DNA from: Vibrio methylphosphonaticus | GTDB taxonomy: Bacteria; Pseudomonadota; Gammaproteobacteria; Enterobacterales; Vibrionaceae | Assembly: GCF_023634655.1 (NCBI RefSeq) | Contig: NZ_JAMKMS010000014.1 | Location: 1 to 64,000, forward strand | Length of the DNA: 64,000 bases | Reading direction: 5' to 3' | In this document: positions 44,564 to 53,564 of the stretch, in pieces | Layout of the letters: every line of letters starts with the position of its first letter | Position numbering within the stretch: the stretch's first letter is position 1 | The notes under the pieces: generated by a model | Seen by the model: only the letters and a program-made list of their open reading frames with translations | Told to the model about the DNA's origin: nothing | Database searches by the model: none | Translations under genes and position numbers: made by a program

Positions 44564-45031
44564 ATGAAAAACACTATATTATTTATTACGACATTAGGAA
44601 TGGTGACAGCTTGCGGCGGCGGAGGTGGTGGCGGTGATTCAACAGGTGGCGGTACGCCCACACCTGCACCCATTCAAACCCCGGCGACAACACCAACAGC
44701 AGCATCGCGGACAATGGCTGATTTATCTATTCCAGATGAGTTGGATTACAACCCAGTGGAGGAATATGCACTCTCTGTCGATGCAAGCGGGGAAGTTTCG
44801 GGACGAGCATTAGTGTCGGTTTACACTGACTTTACGATTCAGAGCTCTGGCGAAGCGCTGCCAGTTTATGATAGTCGTATTGCTTCAGTGTCACTGCAAT
44901 CGGGAAAAGGCAATATCGATTTCTCCTCTGCAGAACATGTGGACGAATTCTTGCTAGAAATATGGACGCATGATGGTAATCCACCGCTGCAAAAAATTGT
45001 CTCTGCTGATACTGAGAACCTAGTTTGGTAG
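44564..45031 (+). CDS. Small glycine-rich lipoprotein
   Basis: A 155-residue product with a lipobox (MVTAC, cysteine about residue 17) followed by a seven-glycine run and a Pro/Thr-rich linker (GGGTPTPAPIQTPATTPTAA). A compact beta-rich domain then follows (EYALSVDASGEVSGRALVSVYTDFTI...). It starts nine bases after the LruC gene with an AGGAGG site, so the two are cotranscribed and may act together at the surface. The domain is not recognised, though LruC proteins often have such small companions. Confidence 0.8.
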   Translation: MKNTILFITTLGMVTACGGGGGGGDSTGGGTPTPAPIQTPATTPTAASRTMADLSIPDELDYNPVEEYALSVDASGEVSGRALVSVYTDFTIQSSGEALPVYDSRIASVSLQSGKGNIDFSSAEHVDEFLLEIWTHDGNPPLQKIVSADTENLVW

Positions 45032-45084
45032 TGAGATACAGCTTAAACAGCTAAGAATCGAGCTCTAGTAACGACATGAAAAAG

Positions 45085-45110
45085 AAAAGCCCCGTTTTAC
45101 GGGGCTTTTT
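45085..45110 (+). terminator. Rho-independent terminator after the LruC operon
   Basis: Stem aaaagccccg/cggggctttt with a five-base loop and a T-run lies about 54 bases past the lipoprotein stop. Confidence 0.93.
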
Positions 45111-45139
45111 ATTAGATAGAATGGGCGCAAACCAGTACA

Positions 45140-45763
45140 ATGCCCGACAATGATACAAAGACACTTATTTTGAGTAACCGCGATATGAATGACGAACACT
45201 TTGACGAAAGCTACGAAGAAGATGCGATAGAAATAGAGGCGCTCGGTATTGAGGTCTCCAGTCACCCAATAGAGCTTTACAAGTTGTTTAAAGTGGCAAA
45301 CTTAGTCGGTGGTGGTGGCGAAGCTAAGCACTTTATCGCGGAAGGTTATGTGGCGGTTAACGGCGAATTAGAAACAAGAAAGCGTCGTAAAATGTATGAT
45401 GGTGATTTTTTTGAATTCAACCAAGAGTACTACGTGGTGGTGTGCGATCAGCCACCATTAGAAACCACAAAAAACAACGATGAGAAAGAGACAAAGAAAG
45501 CATCAGGCTCTAAATCCTCATCAAAAGAGTCGAAAAAAAACCAGCAGACCAAACGAGATGCTAAGAAAAACTCATCGTCTAAGAAAGATCGGACGTCGAA
45601 GAAAGATCCGGCTAAGAACCCGAGCTCGAACTTAAGCGCTTCTGCTAAAAAGAAAGATAAAAGTAGCAAAAACACTAAGCCTAAAGCAGCAGAAACACCA
45701 TCTGTGGATAAGTCAAAAAGCAAAGATCCAAATAGTGGTCGCGGTGGGATCGATTTCTTTTAA
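45140..45763 (+). CDS. S4-domain RNA-binding protein with basic tail
   Basis: 207 residues. The N-terminal half contains a YbcJ-type S4 domain (IELYKLFKVANLVGGGGEAKHFIAEGYVAVNGELETRKRRKMYDGDFFEF, about residues 50-105). The second half is a disordered Lys/Ser-rich tail (SKSSSKESKKNQQTKRDAKK ...), ending in GGIDFF. It likely binds structured RNA or ribosomes. The start may be the ATG at 45140 or the one at 45185. It stands alone. Confidence 0.87.
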   Translation: MPDNDTKTLILSNRDMNDEHFDESYEEDAIEIEALGIEVSSHPIELYKLFKVANLVGGGGEAKHFIAEGYVAVNGELETRKRRKMYDGDFFEFNQEYYVVVCDQPPLETTKNNDEKETKKASGSKSSSKESKKNQQTKRDAKKNSSSKKDRTSKKDPAKNPSSNLSASAKKKDKSSKNTKPKAAETPSVDKSKSKDPNSGRGGIDFF

Positions 45764-45931
45764 TATTTCTTTGATAGGTTGAAGAAGCTAAGCGACAGTG
45801 AATGAAAGGTAGCCTCATCGCTAGCTTTTATTGAACAAGCAGAAACATTTCCCAAACACTAACTTGGTGGCGCTAATTTTGTTACTCAATAGTGTCACTA
45901 AATAGCGTCTTTGAAAGCTAGGAGAGCAGAA

Positions 45932-46678
45932 ATGCAATTTGTTGTTGATACTCACACGCATACTTACGCGAGTGGACACGCCTACAGTACTATCATGGAA
46001 AATGCCCAAGCTGCGAGTCAGGCAGGGTTAAAAATACTGTGTACCACCGACCATGCGGATTCAATGCCGGGCGCGCCTCATTATTGGTTTTTTTCTAATC
46101 AACGTGTATTACCACGCTTCTTGTTCGATGTGGCGATTATTCGTGGCGTAGAAGCCAATATCTTGAATGAACAGGGCGAGATAGATATTCATCCAAGCTC
46201 TTATGCATCATTGGATTGGATTATTGGCAGCTTTCATGAGCCCGTTTTTAGACCCGCGACCAAAGATGTCCACACACAAGCGTTAATTAATGTCATCGAG
46301 AGTGGCAACATTGATGCACTAGGGCACCTTGGGAATCCTAATTTTGATTTTGATTTCGACGCCGTAGCTCGATGCGCAGCGCAACATCATGTTGCCATTG
46401 AAATTAATAATTCCACCTTGAAGGGACACAGCCGAGTGGGCAGCGTAGAGCGTTGCTATGACATTGCGAGAGCCGTCAAAAAGGCTGGGGGATATATTAC
46501 AACGGGCAGTGATTCACACTTTTGTGACACGATAGGTCAATTTGAGTTCACCAGTAAACTGTTGGAAGAGGTGGCGATGCCGGCGGAGAAAATTATTACT
46601 CATAGTACCAGTCAGTTTCTGCGTTTTTTACAACGTCGCGGTAGAGCACCAATAGAAGCGTTCGCAGCGCTTGAGTAA
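45932..46678 (+). CDS. PHP-domain phosphatase (YcdX-like)
   Basis: About 248 residues. Metal-binding motifs of the PHP fold are present: VDTHTHTYASGHAYST at the N-terminus, CTTDHADSMPG, the glutamate in IIRGVEANIL, IIGSFHEP, LGHLGNP and a late GSDSHFCDTIG. It matches YcdX-type zinc phosphatases, which have been linked to swarming in E. coli. ATG 45932 follows AGGAGA. Single gene. Confidence 0.93.
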   Translation: MQFVVDTHTHTYASGHAYSTIMENAQAASQAGLKILCTTDHADSMPGAPHYWFFSNQRVLPRFLFDVAIIRGVEANILNEQGEIDIHPSSYASLDWIIGSFHEPVFRPATKDVHTQALINVIESGNIDALGHLGNPNFDFDFDAVARCAAQHHVAIEINNSTLKGHSRVGSVERCYDIARAVKKAGGYITTGSDSHFCDTIGQFEFTSKLLEEVAMPAEKIITHSTSQFLRFLQRRGRAPIEAFAALE

Positions 46679-46900
46679 TATCACAACGCACACAAATGGG
46701 TTATTTAGTGTCGTTAGCATTGAGTTAGCTCAGGATAGATTAGTGATATTGTTGTGAATAAAAATATTACGTTTAGAAACAATTATTGTCGTAGATTGCC
46801 TATAGAGTTCAGTACAATGTCGCTCGTAAGTGATCTTTTTTTGTCGTATCAAGAGTCGATTGCGACATATAACGTCACTTCTTTTCAAAAGGAATCTCAT

Positions 46901-47299
46901 ATGAACACAACAATAAAAGCAGGTGCCTTTGCACTCATGCTTGCGGTTAGCTCGACCGCTTTTGCTACAGAAGGCGTTGACCTTAAGAAAAACATGCAAG
47001 CAATGAAGCTAGCATTCAAACAAGCCGCTGAAGCGCAGTCTATTGACGAAATGAAAACACCAGTCGAGACACTAGATACGCTCATTGCAGACAGCAAGCA
47101 AGGTGATTATCCACCTGAAAAAACGGAACTTTACCAAGAAGGTTTCAATAAACTGTCATCGGCGTTGGAGCAGGTGGACAAAGATTTACAACAAGGTGAC
47201 TTAGAGGCGGCTAAGCAGACATTACGTGAAGTGGACAGCTTACGTGTAGAGTACCATGACCGACGTAACCCAAGTATTTGGCAGCGTTTATTCGGTTAA
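46901..47299 (+). CDS. cybC: Cytochrome b562 family protein
   Basis: A 132-residue protein: signal peptide (about 22 residues, cleavage STAFA), then a four-helix bundle of cytochrome b562 length. The axial methionine is in DLKKNMQAM close to the mature N-terminus, and the axial histidine in VEYHDRRNPS near the C-terminus. The c-type cysteine is absent, so heme b is bound non-covalently. ATG 46901 follows AAGGA; longer frames upstream (from 46754) lack homology. Periplasmic electron carrier of uncertain partner. Confidence 0.9.
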   Translation: MNTTIKAGAFALMLAVSSTAFATEGVDLKKNMQAMKLAFKQAAEAQSIDEMKTPVETLDTLIADSKQGDYPPEKTELYQEGFNKLSSALEQVDKDLQQGDLEAAKQTLREVDSLRVEYHDRRNPSIWQRLFG

Positions 47300-47518
47300 T
47301 GGTCGCGGTTTCTTAAATGTTACCTGTTTCTTGATTAGTTATACCATGAAGGCTTCAATAGCGAGTAGGGGTATAACAATCAAGATACAAGGGTCTGGTT
47401 ACTTAGTACGTGCTACGTATAACGCGTAATCTAGGATGGTAATTGATAAGTCGTAATTGATCGCACTTATCGTATAGCACGTGATCGTTAGGCAACTCGC
47501 CTACCATCAAGGATTAGG

Positions 47519-47869
47519 TTAAAGTCCAAAACCAATTTTTGGTTGCATGCGTACTGAGCGAACACCCCAGGGTGTCAGATCAGGCTTAGGTTGCCCCGTG
47601 TAATTACCCAAACAAATATAGCCTTTTGACAAATATCGATAGAGAAAGTCCCCGCCATCGAGGGAGTTGGCTTTATCATTACCCGTGATAAATTGAATGC
47701 GCTCGACACGCAAATCTCGTGCAGTTTTAAATGCGGCATAAACCGAAGAGTTAATCTTGTGAGCGTCGAGATCGTTGAGCACGGCTTTATCGGACATTTT
47801 TGCCGTCGTACGACTAAAGATCATAATCAAGCGCTTTTGTTGTTCAGATGAAACAATGAGCATTTCCAT
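47519..47869 (-). CDS. Hypothetical protein
   Basis: A 116-residue, probably cytoplasmic protein of mixed alpha/beta pattern with a basic first half (SSEQQKRLIMIFSRTTAKMSDKAVLNDLDAHK). Its C-terminus reads GYICLGNYTGQPKPDLTPWGVRSVRMQPKIGFGL. ATG 47869 follows AAGGAAG. I do not recognise the family, and no operon partner is close. Confidence 0.65.
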   Translation of the reverse strand: MEMLIVSSEQQKRLIMIFSRTTAKMSDKAVLNDLDAHKINSSVYAAFKTARDLRVERIQFITGNDKANSLDGGDFLYRYLSKGYICLGNYTGQPKPDLTPWGVRSVRMQPKIGFGL

Positions 47870-48209
47870 GAAAGACTTCCTTGAAAAAACGACAGACTAT
47901 ACAGCAAGCGCTTCACTAATCATAGTTAACCCCCAATAACACACATTTGAAGGAACACGTCATAAATAGTGGCTTATAAGCAACCGCTTATAAAACGTTG
48001 ATCATAAAAAATAGTTCATAATAAATAACTCATAACAAATACCGTATCACTAAGAATAAATAATGAATGCTTCATAATGACAAGCTTTTCATTTTTAAAT
48101 CGTAGTACGGGATCACCCACGCCTTGATGATTTTCTTATATTGATAACGACGAAAATCGCCCTATCAGGAAGACAGGGCGATGAATTTACTCAATATAGA
48201 GTTTGTAGA
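47870..48209. other. 340-base intergenic region
   Basis: AT-rich, with several near-repeats of cataataaataact- and cttataa-like words at 47970-48070. No gene. It contains the terminator of the siderophore receptor gene. Confidence 0.45.
48156..48182 (-). terminator. Rho-independent terminator of the siderophore receptor gene
   Basis: Stem atcgccct/agggcgat with an 11-base loop lies 28 bases beyond the receptor stop; on the minus strand it runs into TTTT. Confidence 0.85.
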
Positions 48210-50324
48210 TTAGAACGTTGCGTTAACAGATAACTTTAGACGACGTTCATTACCGTAGTGAACATCGGTGTACAGCCCTTCGCTTGAAGAACCGCCCGTT
48301 CCGGCAATATATTCTGTATCAAATAGGTTCTCGATATTGAATCGGAAGTCCCATGTTGTAGCACCGCTTTTCACTTTATGTGATGCACCTGTATCAATAC
48401 GAGTATAGCCATCAAGTTTCAAGGTGTTGTTGTTATCAGCCCAACGTTCACCCTGATAGAATAAACCAATGTTTAGTGCGGTTGCTTCTGTCACGGCATA
48501 TCGTGTCCACGCAGACCCCGTCCATTCTGGTACGTTTGCTGGCGTCTTTCCGTTGAGCGTCGCGTGATTTTCGTATTCCGCATCTAGGTACATACCTGAA
48601 GCCATAACAAACCAGTTTTGTGACACTTGACCTTGCGCGGTTGCTTCCGCACCTTTGTGATGTTGGCTTGCTCCTTGATCCCATACCGGAGTTGCGCTGC
48701 TGCCAAGGTTAAGCAAAATGTTGTTTTTAGTGATGTCAAATACGGCACCGGTCAATAATAAGCTATTATCGAGTAACTCCCATTTCGTCCCAACTTCATA
48801 TTGTTTCGCTGTTGCAGGGTCAAAACTTAACATGTTGCCATTGCCGTCATCTTGGCTGCTAGTCGGTTCAAAACTCTCCGAATAATTCGCGTAAATACTA
48901 CCGTTGTAGGCAGGATGGAAAATCACCCCAACTTTTGGTGAAAACGCTTGGCTATCGTTACCACCACTTACGTCACCATTGTCTGCATAATATAGATCAT
49001 AACGACCACCAATAAGCACTTGCCAATGGTCGTTAATTGTCATTAGGTCTTGCGCATAGAATCCGTAGAATTGGTTGTCCGAATTGTAAGCGGTGCTATC
49101 TCTACGATAATCCAGACCAGGATCTCGCTCTTCAGTACCAGGAACAACAGGCGTCGTTGTTCCTGATTCACGATATTGTTCATAGTCGTACAAGCGACCG
49201 TTTGTCCCAAATAATAGTTTGTGTTCAATATTACCGAGTTTAACGTCACCGTTGAGGTCTAGGCTGAATGTACGCAGTTGCCAATCGTCGAGTCGGTCAA
49301 AGGGTTTGATTTCGTAGCTACCGTCGTTAATGGTATCAGAGGTTGGTCTCGGTGATGAATCATGACGTTGGCGTTTATAGAGTTGGTGGTTGTAAGCCGC
49401 TTTAACCGTCCAATCAGTTCCTAAATAAACCTCAACGTCACCACCGATATTATCAACGGTAATATCGGTATAGGCCCAAGACATGTCGTGGATCGCATCT
49501 TTTCCACCGACAGGGTTCCCTTCACTATCAAGCCAAGCGCCTGAATCGATATTGGCCTTATCTTGAGTTCGCTCATAATGGAATGAAGCTAAGCCCCAGT
49601 CGGATAGGTCTGCTTCGATGATGCCATAACCTAAGAAGCGATCGCGTTCACGGTTGTCGCCGTTAGCGTACTTACGTGATTCAATCGTATCTTGTTTAAC
49701 CAACACTGTGCGGCCACGGATACTACCAGATTCGTTAAGCGCTCCAGATGCATCAATATGGATGCGGCTGCTGCCCAAATCATCGAAATCAGTACCGATA
49801 TTTACCATCGGTTTGTGCGTCGGTCGCTTTGAAACCATGTTGATCAAACCACCTGGAGTCGTTTGACCGTATAGGAGGCTAGAAGGGCCTTTGATTATTT
49901 CAATACGCTCCATCGTCTCAATAGGTAGCATGTAGTGGGACCACTGTGTTTGTCCGTTACGCAAGTAGCTGGTTCCGGTATTTAGCTCAAACCCTCGTGA
50001 ATAGAATACTTCACGGTTCCACTTTTTTGATCCCGCATTAATACTGGCGTCATTTTGTAACGCTTCCCCTAACGTTGTAGCAAGTTGTTCATCGAGAATA
50101 ATTTCAGGAATGACGCTTACAGACTGAGGGGTGTCAAGCATGGTTGCGTCAGAGCGCATCGCACCCGTTGCACTATCAACTTTGTAATCATCAAAACTTT
50201 GAGCGTGAACCGTCAGGGTTTCATCTACTTGTTTTTCAGACTCAGTTTGAGTGTTTGCCTGAGCTTGCGCTGAAACTAATGCGATTAATACAGCACTGCT
50301 AACTGCCGTGAGAGAGAAGTTCAT
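48210..50324 (-). CDS. TonB-dependent siderophore receptor
   Basis: A 704-residue outer-membrane receptor of the TIGR01783/FhuE-FoxA type: signal peptide (cleavage AQAQA), TonB-box-like ETLTVHAQ, plug domain (DTPQSVSVIPEIILDEQLATTLGEAL ... RIEIIKGPSSLLYGQTTPGGLINMVSKRPT, residues about 55-170), barrel to a terminal phenylalanine (LSVNATF). It imports a ferric siderophore, class not predictable by eye (the closest architecture is that of hydroxamate/pyoverdine-type receptors). A near-consensus Fur box is upstream, and the divergent operon at 50662 encodes periplasmic iron handling and an ABC transporter. Confidence 0.93.
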   Translation of the reverse strand: MNFSLTAVSSAVLIALVSAQAQANTQTESEKQVDETLTVHAQSFDDYKVDSATGAMRSDATMLDTPQSVSVIPEIILDEQLATTLGEALQNDASINAGSKKWNREVFYSRGFELNTGTSYLRNGQTQWSHYMLPIETMERIEIIKGPSSLLYGQTTPGGLINMVSKRPTHKPMVNIGTDFDDLGSSRIHIDASGALNESGSIRGRTVLVKQDTIESRKYANGDNRERDRFLGYGIIEADLSDWGLASFHYERTQDKANIDSGAWLDSEGNPVGGKDAIHDMSWAYTDITVDNIGGDVEVYLGTDWTVKAAYNHQLYKRQRHDSSPRPTSDTINDGSYEIKPFDRLDDWQLRTFSLDLNGDVKLGNIEHKLLFGTNGRLYDYEQYRESGTTTPVVPGTEERDPGLDYRRDSTAYNSDNQFYGFYAQDLMTINDHWQVLIGGRYDLYYADNGDVSGGNDSQAFSPKVGVIFHPAYNGSIYANYSESFEPTSSQDDGNGNMLSFDPATAKQYEVGTKWELLDNSLLLTGAVFDITKNNILLNLGSSATPVWDQGASQHHKGAEATAQGQVSQNWFVMASGMYLDAEYENHATLNGKTPANVPEWTGSAWTRYAVTEATALNIGLFYQGERWADNNNTLKLDGYTRIDTGASHKVKSGATTWDFRFNIENLFDTEYIAGTGGSSSEGLYTDVHYGNERRLKLSVNATF

Positions 50325-50405
50325 GACTTATCCTTTTCGTAACATGAATTTATTATTTTTGTTGTTTATTTACATACTATAAACACCATTTGATGCGGAC
50401 GATAT

Positions 50406-50420
50406 TGATAATACTTATCA
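50406..50420. promoter_or_regulatory. Fur box for the siderophore receptor
   Basis: tgataatacttatca matches the 7-1-7 Fur consensus TGATAAT-n-ATTATCA at 13 of 14 positions. It lies about 80-95 bases upstream of the receptor ATG (50324). Confidence 0.88.
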
Positions 50421-50629
50421 TTAACAATGTCATCTGTATGTTTGTGTGAGCTGTATCACGTTATTTTTGAGTTACTGATGTTTTTTTCTACTGCGGGTAG
50501 GGCGTTGAGGGGGGTGGAATAAAGTTAAATTGTAAAGCTATGTAAGATAAGAACTTATTTGTAACTTGGTTGTTCGCTTTTAGTTGTTTTTACAAAAATC
50601 CTTTGATAGTCTTCGCTTTCAAATGAAGA

Positions 50630-50644
50630 TACAAATTATTATCA
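50630..50644. promoter_or_regulatory. Fur box for the PepSY/ABC operon
   Basis: tacaaattattatca matches the 7-1-7 Fur consensus at 11 of 14 positions, with a perfect right half. It lies immediately upstream of the first gene of the operon, which argues against a start codon earlier than about 50645. Confidence 0.7.
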
Positions 50645-50661
50645 TTAGTGTTGGCGGCAAT

Positions 50662-51279
50662 GTGTTAAAAGGTAAAATCGTTCAAAATTGGTCCAGAAAA
50701 ATTCATATTTATAGTTCAATGATGCTGTTGTTAGCCTTGCTTTTTTTTGCGTTCACCGGTCTAACGCTTAATCGGCCTCACCTATATGTTGCGAAATCTG
50801 AAGTGGTTGAGTATGTCATTTCATTACCTGAGACGCTGTTCTCAGCAGAAAACGGCTATCGACCTAATCGTGATGAACTTGTGGAGGTGTTAAAGCAGCA
50901 CTCCGCAATAAAAGGGATACCTTCCGAGCTGTCTATCTATGTTGATATTGAGGACGGTCAATTACTAGAAGGCGAGGTTGAACTGGATTTTAAGTCCCCC
51001 GGTTACAACGCTGTGGTGTTCGTCGATGTACTTACCAAACAGGCTGAAGTATCCACAACAGATTATGGTTTGGTCGCTTGGCTAAATGATTTACATAAAG
51101 GCAGAAATACGGGGCCAAGCTGGGATGCGTTTATTGATTTTGTCAGCGTCATAATGATCTTATTTACAATTACAGGCGGAATTTTACTTCTGCCAAAGAA
51201 AAAAACGTTACTAACGGCAATGAAATGGACCGCAGTAGGAACGGTAGTGACTGTCCTCTGTTATTTATTTAGTTTTTAA
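50662..51279 (+). CDS. PepSY-associated membrane protein (FpvG-like)
   Basis: About 205 residues: an N-terminal membrane helix (MMLLLALLFFAFTGLTLNRP), a periplasmic domain, and two C-terminal membrane segments (VSVIMILFTITGGILLLP and AVGTVVTVLCYLFSF). The WSRKIHIYSSMMLLL...FTGLTLN and LHKGRNTGPSWD patterns are those of PepSY-associated TM proteins. FpvG of Pseudomonas is of this type and reduces ferric siderophore iron in the periplasm. The start is set at GTG 50662 because the Fur box covers the upstream in-frame codons; ATG 50584 would place the operator inside the gene. First gene of a nine-gene operon. Confidence 0.8.
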   Translation: MLKGKIVQNWSRKIHIYSSMMLLLALLFFAFTGLTLNRPHLYVAKSEVVEYVISLPETLFSAENGYRPNRDELVEVLKQHSAIKGIPSELSIYVDIEDGQLLEGEVELDFKSPGYNAVVFVDVLTKQAEVSTTDYGLVAWLNDLHKGRNTGPSWDAFIDFVSVIMILFTITGGILLLPKKKTLLTAMKWTAVGTVVTVLCYLFSF

Positions 51280-51292
51280 AAATGGACCCTAT

Positions 51293-51805
51293 ATGTCTAA
51301 AACACTCTTGATTTTCTTATGCGTTATTTTAAGCCCGTTTGTGCAGGCTTCGGAAAATACGTTTCCTGAATCCAAAAAGTTTGAAATTGAGCTCACGATT
51401 CCTTCGTTAGAAGTGGCGGCTTATGCCAGACCGTATGTTGCCGTTTGGCTAGAAGATGATGAACGTACCGTCGTGAAAAATATTGCCGTTTGGACAGGTC
51501 GTCAAACCGAATGGCTAAAAGACATTCGTAAATGGTGGCGTAACTTTGGGCGTTATAACATCGACCACATTGATGGTTATACGTCTGCAACTCGCGCACC
51601 AGGAACATACAGTATTGTTTGGGATGGTTCATCGGATCTGGGTGAGCCGATAGCCCTGAGCCAGTACACGTTATATATCGAAGTGGTTCGAGAGCATGGT
51701 GGTCGTGACCTCATTCGTCAGCCCATCGATCTAACCCAAGAAAATTTTGTCATTGAAACCTCAGGTAAATCTGAGGTTCAGCAAATTACTATTACATACA
51801 AATAG
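51293..51805 (+). CDS. DUF2271 periplasmic protein
   Basis: A 170-residue protein with a signal peptide (cleavage VQASE) and the DUF2271 pattern: YARPYVAVWLEDDERTVVKNIAVWTGRQTEWLKDIRKWWRN, then DHIDGYTSATRAPGTYSIVWDGSSDLGEPI and VVREHGGRD. The family travels with PepSY membrane proteins and flavin/heme-type reductases. It starts 14 bases after the PepSY gene and is probably periplasmic, in the same iron-release pathway; its precise role is unknown. Confidence 0.87.
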   Translation: MSKTLLIFLCVILSPFVQASENTFPESKKFEIELTIPSLEVAAYARPYVAVWLEDDERTVVKNIAVWTGRQTEWLKDIRKWWRNFGRYNIDHIDGYTSATRAPGTYSIVWDGSSDLGEPIALSQYTLYIEVVREHGGRDLIRQPIDLTQENFVIETSGKSEVQQITITYK

Positions 51806-51814
51806 GGAAAAATA

Positions 51815-52624
51815 ATGAAACTAGCAAAAGTTTGTCTTCTTGCTGCGGCGCTAGTCGTGCCATCGCTAACGGCTAATGCACATCCACTATGGATTTTGCC
51901 TTCTCATTTTACGGTTTCTAAGCAGGAAGGTGACTGGATAGCGTTTGACGTGACCGCCAGTCACACCACATTCGCAGTCGATAAACCAGCAGGCGCCCTA
52001 GAAGCGTATGTGTTAACACCAAGTGGTAAAAAAGAGCGCCCTGATGCGGTATTAAAAGGAAAGCGTCGTTCTGTATTCGATTTTTTCTTCGTTGAACAGG
52101 GCACACATAAAGTCATTCAACAGCCTAAACCGTTCTATATGACGACGTATAAATCAGGTAAACGTGATGCTGAACGCCGAGCTCGTATTAATAAGGCGGA
52201 AATTGCTCAATTACCGGAGAAAGCGCGAGATATCTCTACGATAAAAATTAGTAAAATCGCCGAAACGTATATCACAGTGATGGCGCCAACAAAGGTGACG
52301 GCACCCAATAAAGGCTTTGCAATGCAGCCGATCACGCATCCAGCAGATATTGTTGAGCAGTCACCGGTCACGTTCCAGTTTCTGTACGATGGTAAGCCGC
52401 AAGCAGGTGTCGAAGCAACGGTGACTCAAGATGGTACGTTGTACAGAGAATCACAGCAAGAAATTAAATTGACGTCTGATAGCGAAGGGAAAGTCACGTT
52501 TACCCCGAATGAAGCTGGTCGCTATTTGTTGGCAACCTTCCATACAGTTGAGCTAGAGAATAATGCTTTGGCTGACAAAGAAGGCACAATGTACCGCTTA
52601 TCTTTTGAAGCTCAACTCGATTAA
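51815..52624 (+). CDS. DUF4198 periplasmic protein
   Basis: A 269-residue protein: signal peptide (cleavage ANAHP) with the HPLWILPSHFTVS start that is typical of DUF4198/GH25-like nickel and iron-transport-associated proteins. A beta-sandwich C-terminal domain follows (VTFQFLYDGKPQAGVEATVTQDG ... LTSDSEGKVTFTPNEAGRYLLATFH). The mature N-terminal histidine could bind metal. It starts nine bases after the DUF2271 gene. Confidence 0.88.
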   Translation: MKLAKVCLLAAALVVPSLTANAHPLWILPSHFTVSKQEGDWIAFDVTASHTTFAVDKPAGALEAYVLTPSGKKERPDAVLKGKRRSVFDFFFVEQGTHKVIQQPKPFYMTTYKSGKRDAERRARINKAEIAQLPEKARDISTIKISKIAETYITVMAPTKVTAPNKGFAMQPITHPADIVEQSPVTFQFLYDGKPQAGVEATVTQDGTLYRESQQEIKLTSDSEGKVTFTPNEAGRYLLATFHTVELENNALADKEGTMYRLSFEAQLD

Positions 52625-52654
52625 GCCACCGGTGTGAATGATGAGAAGACTAAG

Positions 52655-52966
52655 ATGAAACTCGCGGTATTGTTACTCAGTATGTTGCCTGCATTGGCGC
52701 AGGCTCATTATGGAATGATGGAGTGTTGGCTCTCGAACGAGGGGGAAGCATTAGTATGCCAAGCCGGTTGGACCGATGGTACTGGCGCACCGAATTATGA
52801 CATAGAGTTGTACGACTACGATGAAACCTTATTGGCCCGTGAAGTCACCAATAGTGAGTCATTGGTGACATTCCAAACACCAACGGATGACTTTTTTGTT
52901 GTGTTTGATTCGGGTCACGAATACGCGGTTGAAGTCGACGTGGAAGATGTTAAGGAAGTGCGATGA
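52655..52966 (+). CDS. Small periplasmic protein
   Basis: About 103 residues: signal peptide (cleavage AQAHY), then HYGMMECWLSNEGEALVCQAGWTDGTGAPNY and a beta-rich acidic tail. The mature N-terminus again begins with histidine, and two cysteines (CW and CQ) could form a disulfide. ATG 52655 is preferred to GTG 52634. It overlaps the next gene by four bases (ATGA), so translation is coupled. The family is not recognised by name; the position suggests a periplasmic iron/siderophore role. Confidence 0.75.
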   Translation: MKLAVLLLSMLPALAQAHYGMMECWLSNEGEALVCQAGWTDGTGAPNYDIELYDYDETLLAREVTNSESLVTFQTPTDDFFVVFDSGHEYAVEVDVEDVKEVR

Positions 52967-53550
52967 AGGTGCAATTGGTTAAGCCTGACAATGGCTCACA
53001 AGAAGGTAAGTTCTTGCTGGTCGGTGTTGTTGTATTGTTCCTATTTGGGTTCTTTGCTTTACCGTTTAATCAAGTCCATACCGAACGTAGTGAATTGGCG
53101 TCACATCAGGTTGGAAGTAACGAAGTGTCTAGTAAGATGCTAAATCTACTGGCTCAGCTGCAACTTGCTCACCAAGAAATACATGATATTCAGCTCGACT
53201 ATAACAATGAAGACGATAAAAACAGCAATGAAGACGACAAAAACGCTACAGCGCAAAAGTGGCCTTCGATTACTGAATTAGAGACTCTTTATCTTGCGCC
53301 GTTTATAAAAGACAAAAACTGGGAGAATCTTGGTCAGTTAACCTGGACAGATTCTCAAAACGGTGTGTATTCAGCCGTCGCTCAACAAGATTTTGATGTG
53401 AAGAAAATTTTGCTGGATCTGAGAAATGATGACGCTGAAGTATGGATCAATGCAACGAACACGCCGCTCGAAAGTTACTCGACACCATCACTCATCGGCA
53501 ATGATTGGAAGCAAATTGTGTTCGTTAAAATTGATCGCCAGTCGCATTAA
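52963..53550 (+). CDS. DUF6162-like membrane-anchored protein
   Basis: A 195-residue protein with one N-terminal membrane helix (FLLVGVVVLFLFGFFALPF) and a periplasmic domain that contains a helical part and a beta-rich C-terminus (LGQLTWTDSQNGVYSAVAQQD). A 21-base in-frame duplication encodes NEDDKNS/NEDDKNA in the middle. This type of protein is found directly upstream of Zn/Mn-type ABC transporters in FpvK-like positions. The function is unknown. Confidence 0.75.
   Translation: MKVQLVKPDNGSQEGKFLLVGVVVLFLFGFFALPFNQVHTERSELASHQVGSNEVSSKMLNLLAQLQLAHQEIHDIQLDYNNEDDKNSNEDDKNATAQKWPSITELETLYLAPFIKDKNWENLGQLTWTDSQNGVYSAVAQQDFDVKKILLDLRNDDAEVWINATNTPLESYSTPSLIGNDWKQIVFVKIDRQSH
53206..53247 (+). 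repeat. 21-bp in-frame tandem duplication
   Basis: Two copies (53206-53226 and 53227-53247) differ at only two or three positions and encode NEDDKNS and NEDDKNA in the periplasmic DUF6162-like protein. Confidence 0.85.
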
Positions 53551-53564
53551 CATTAGGAGTATTC

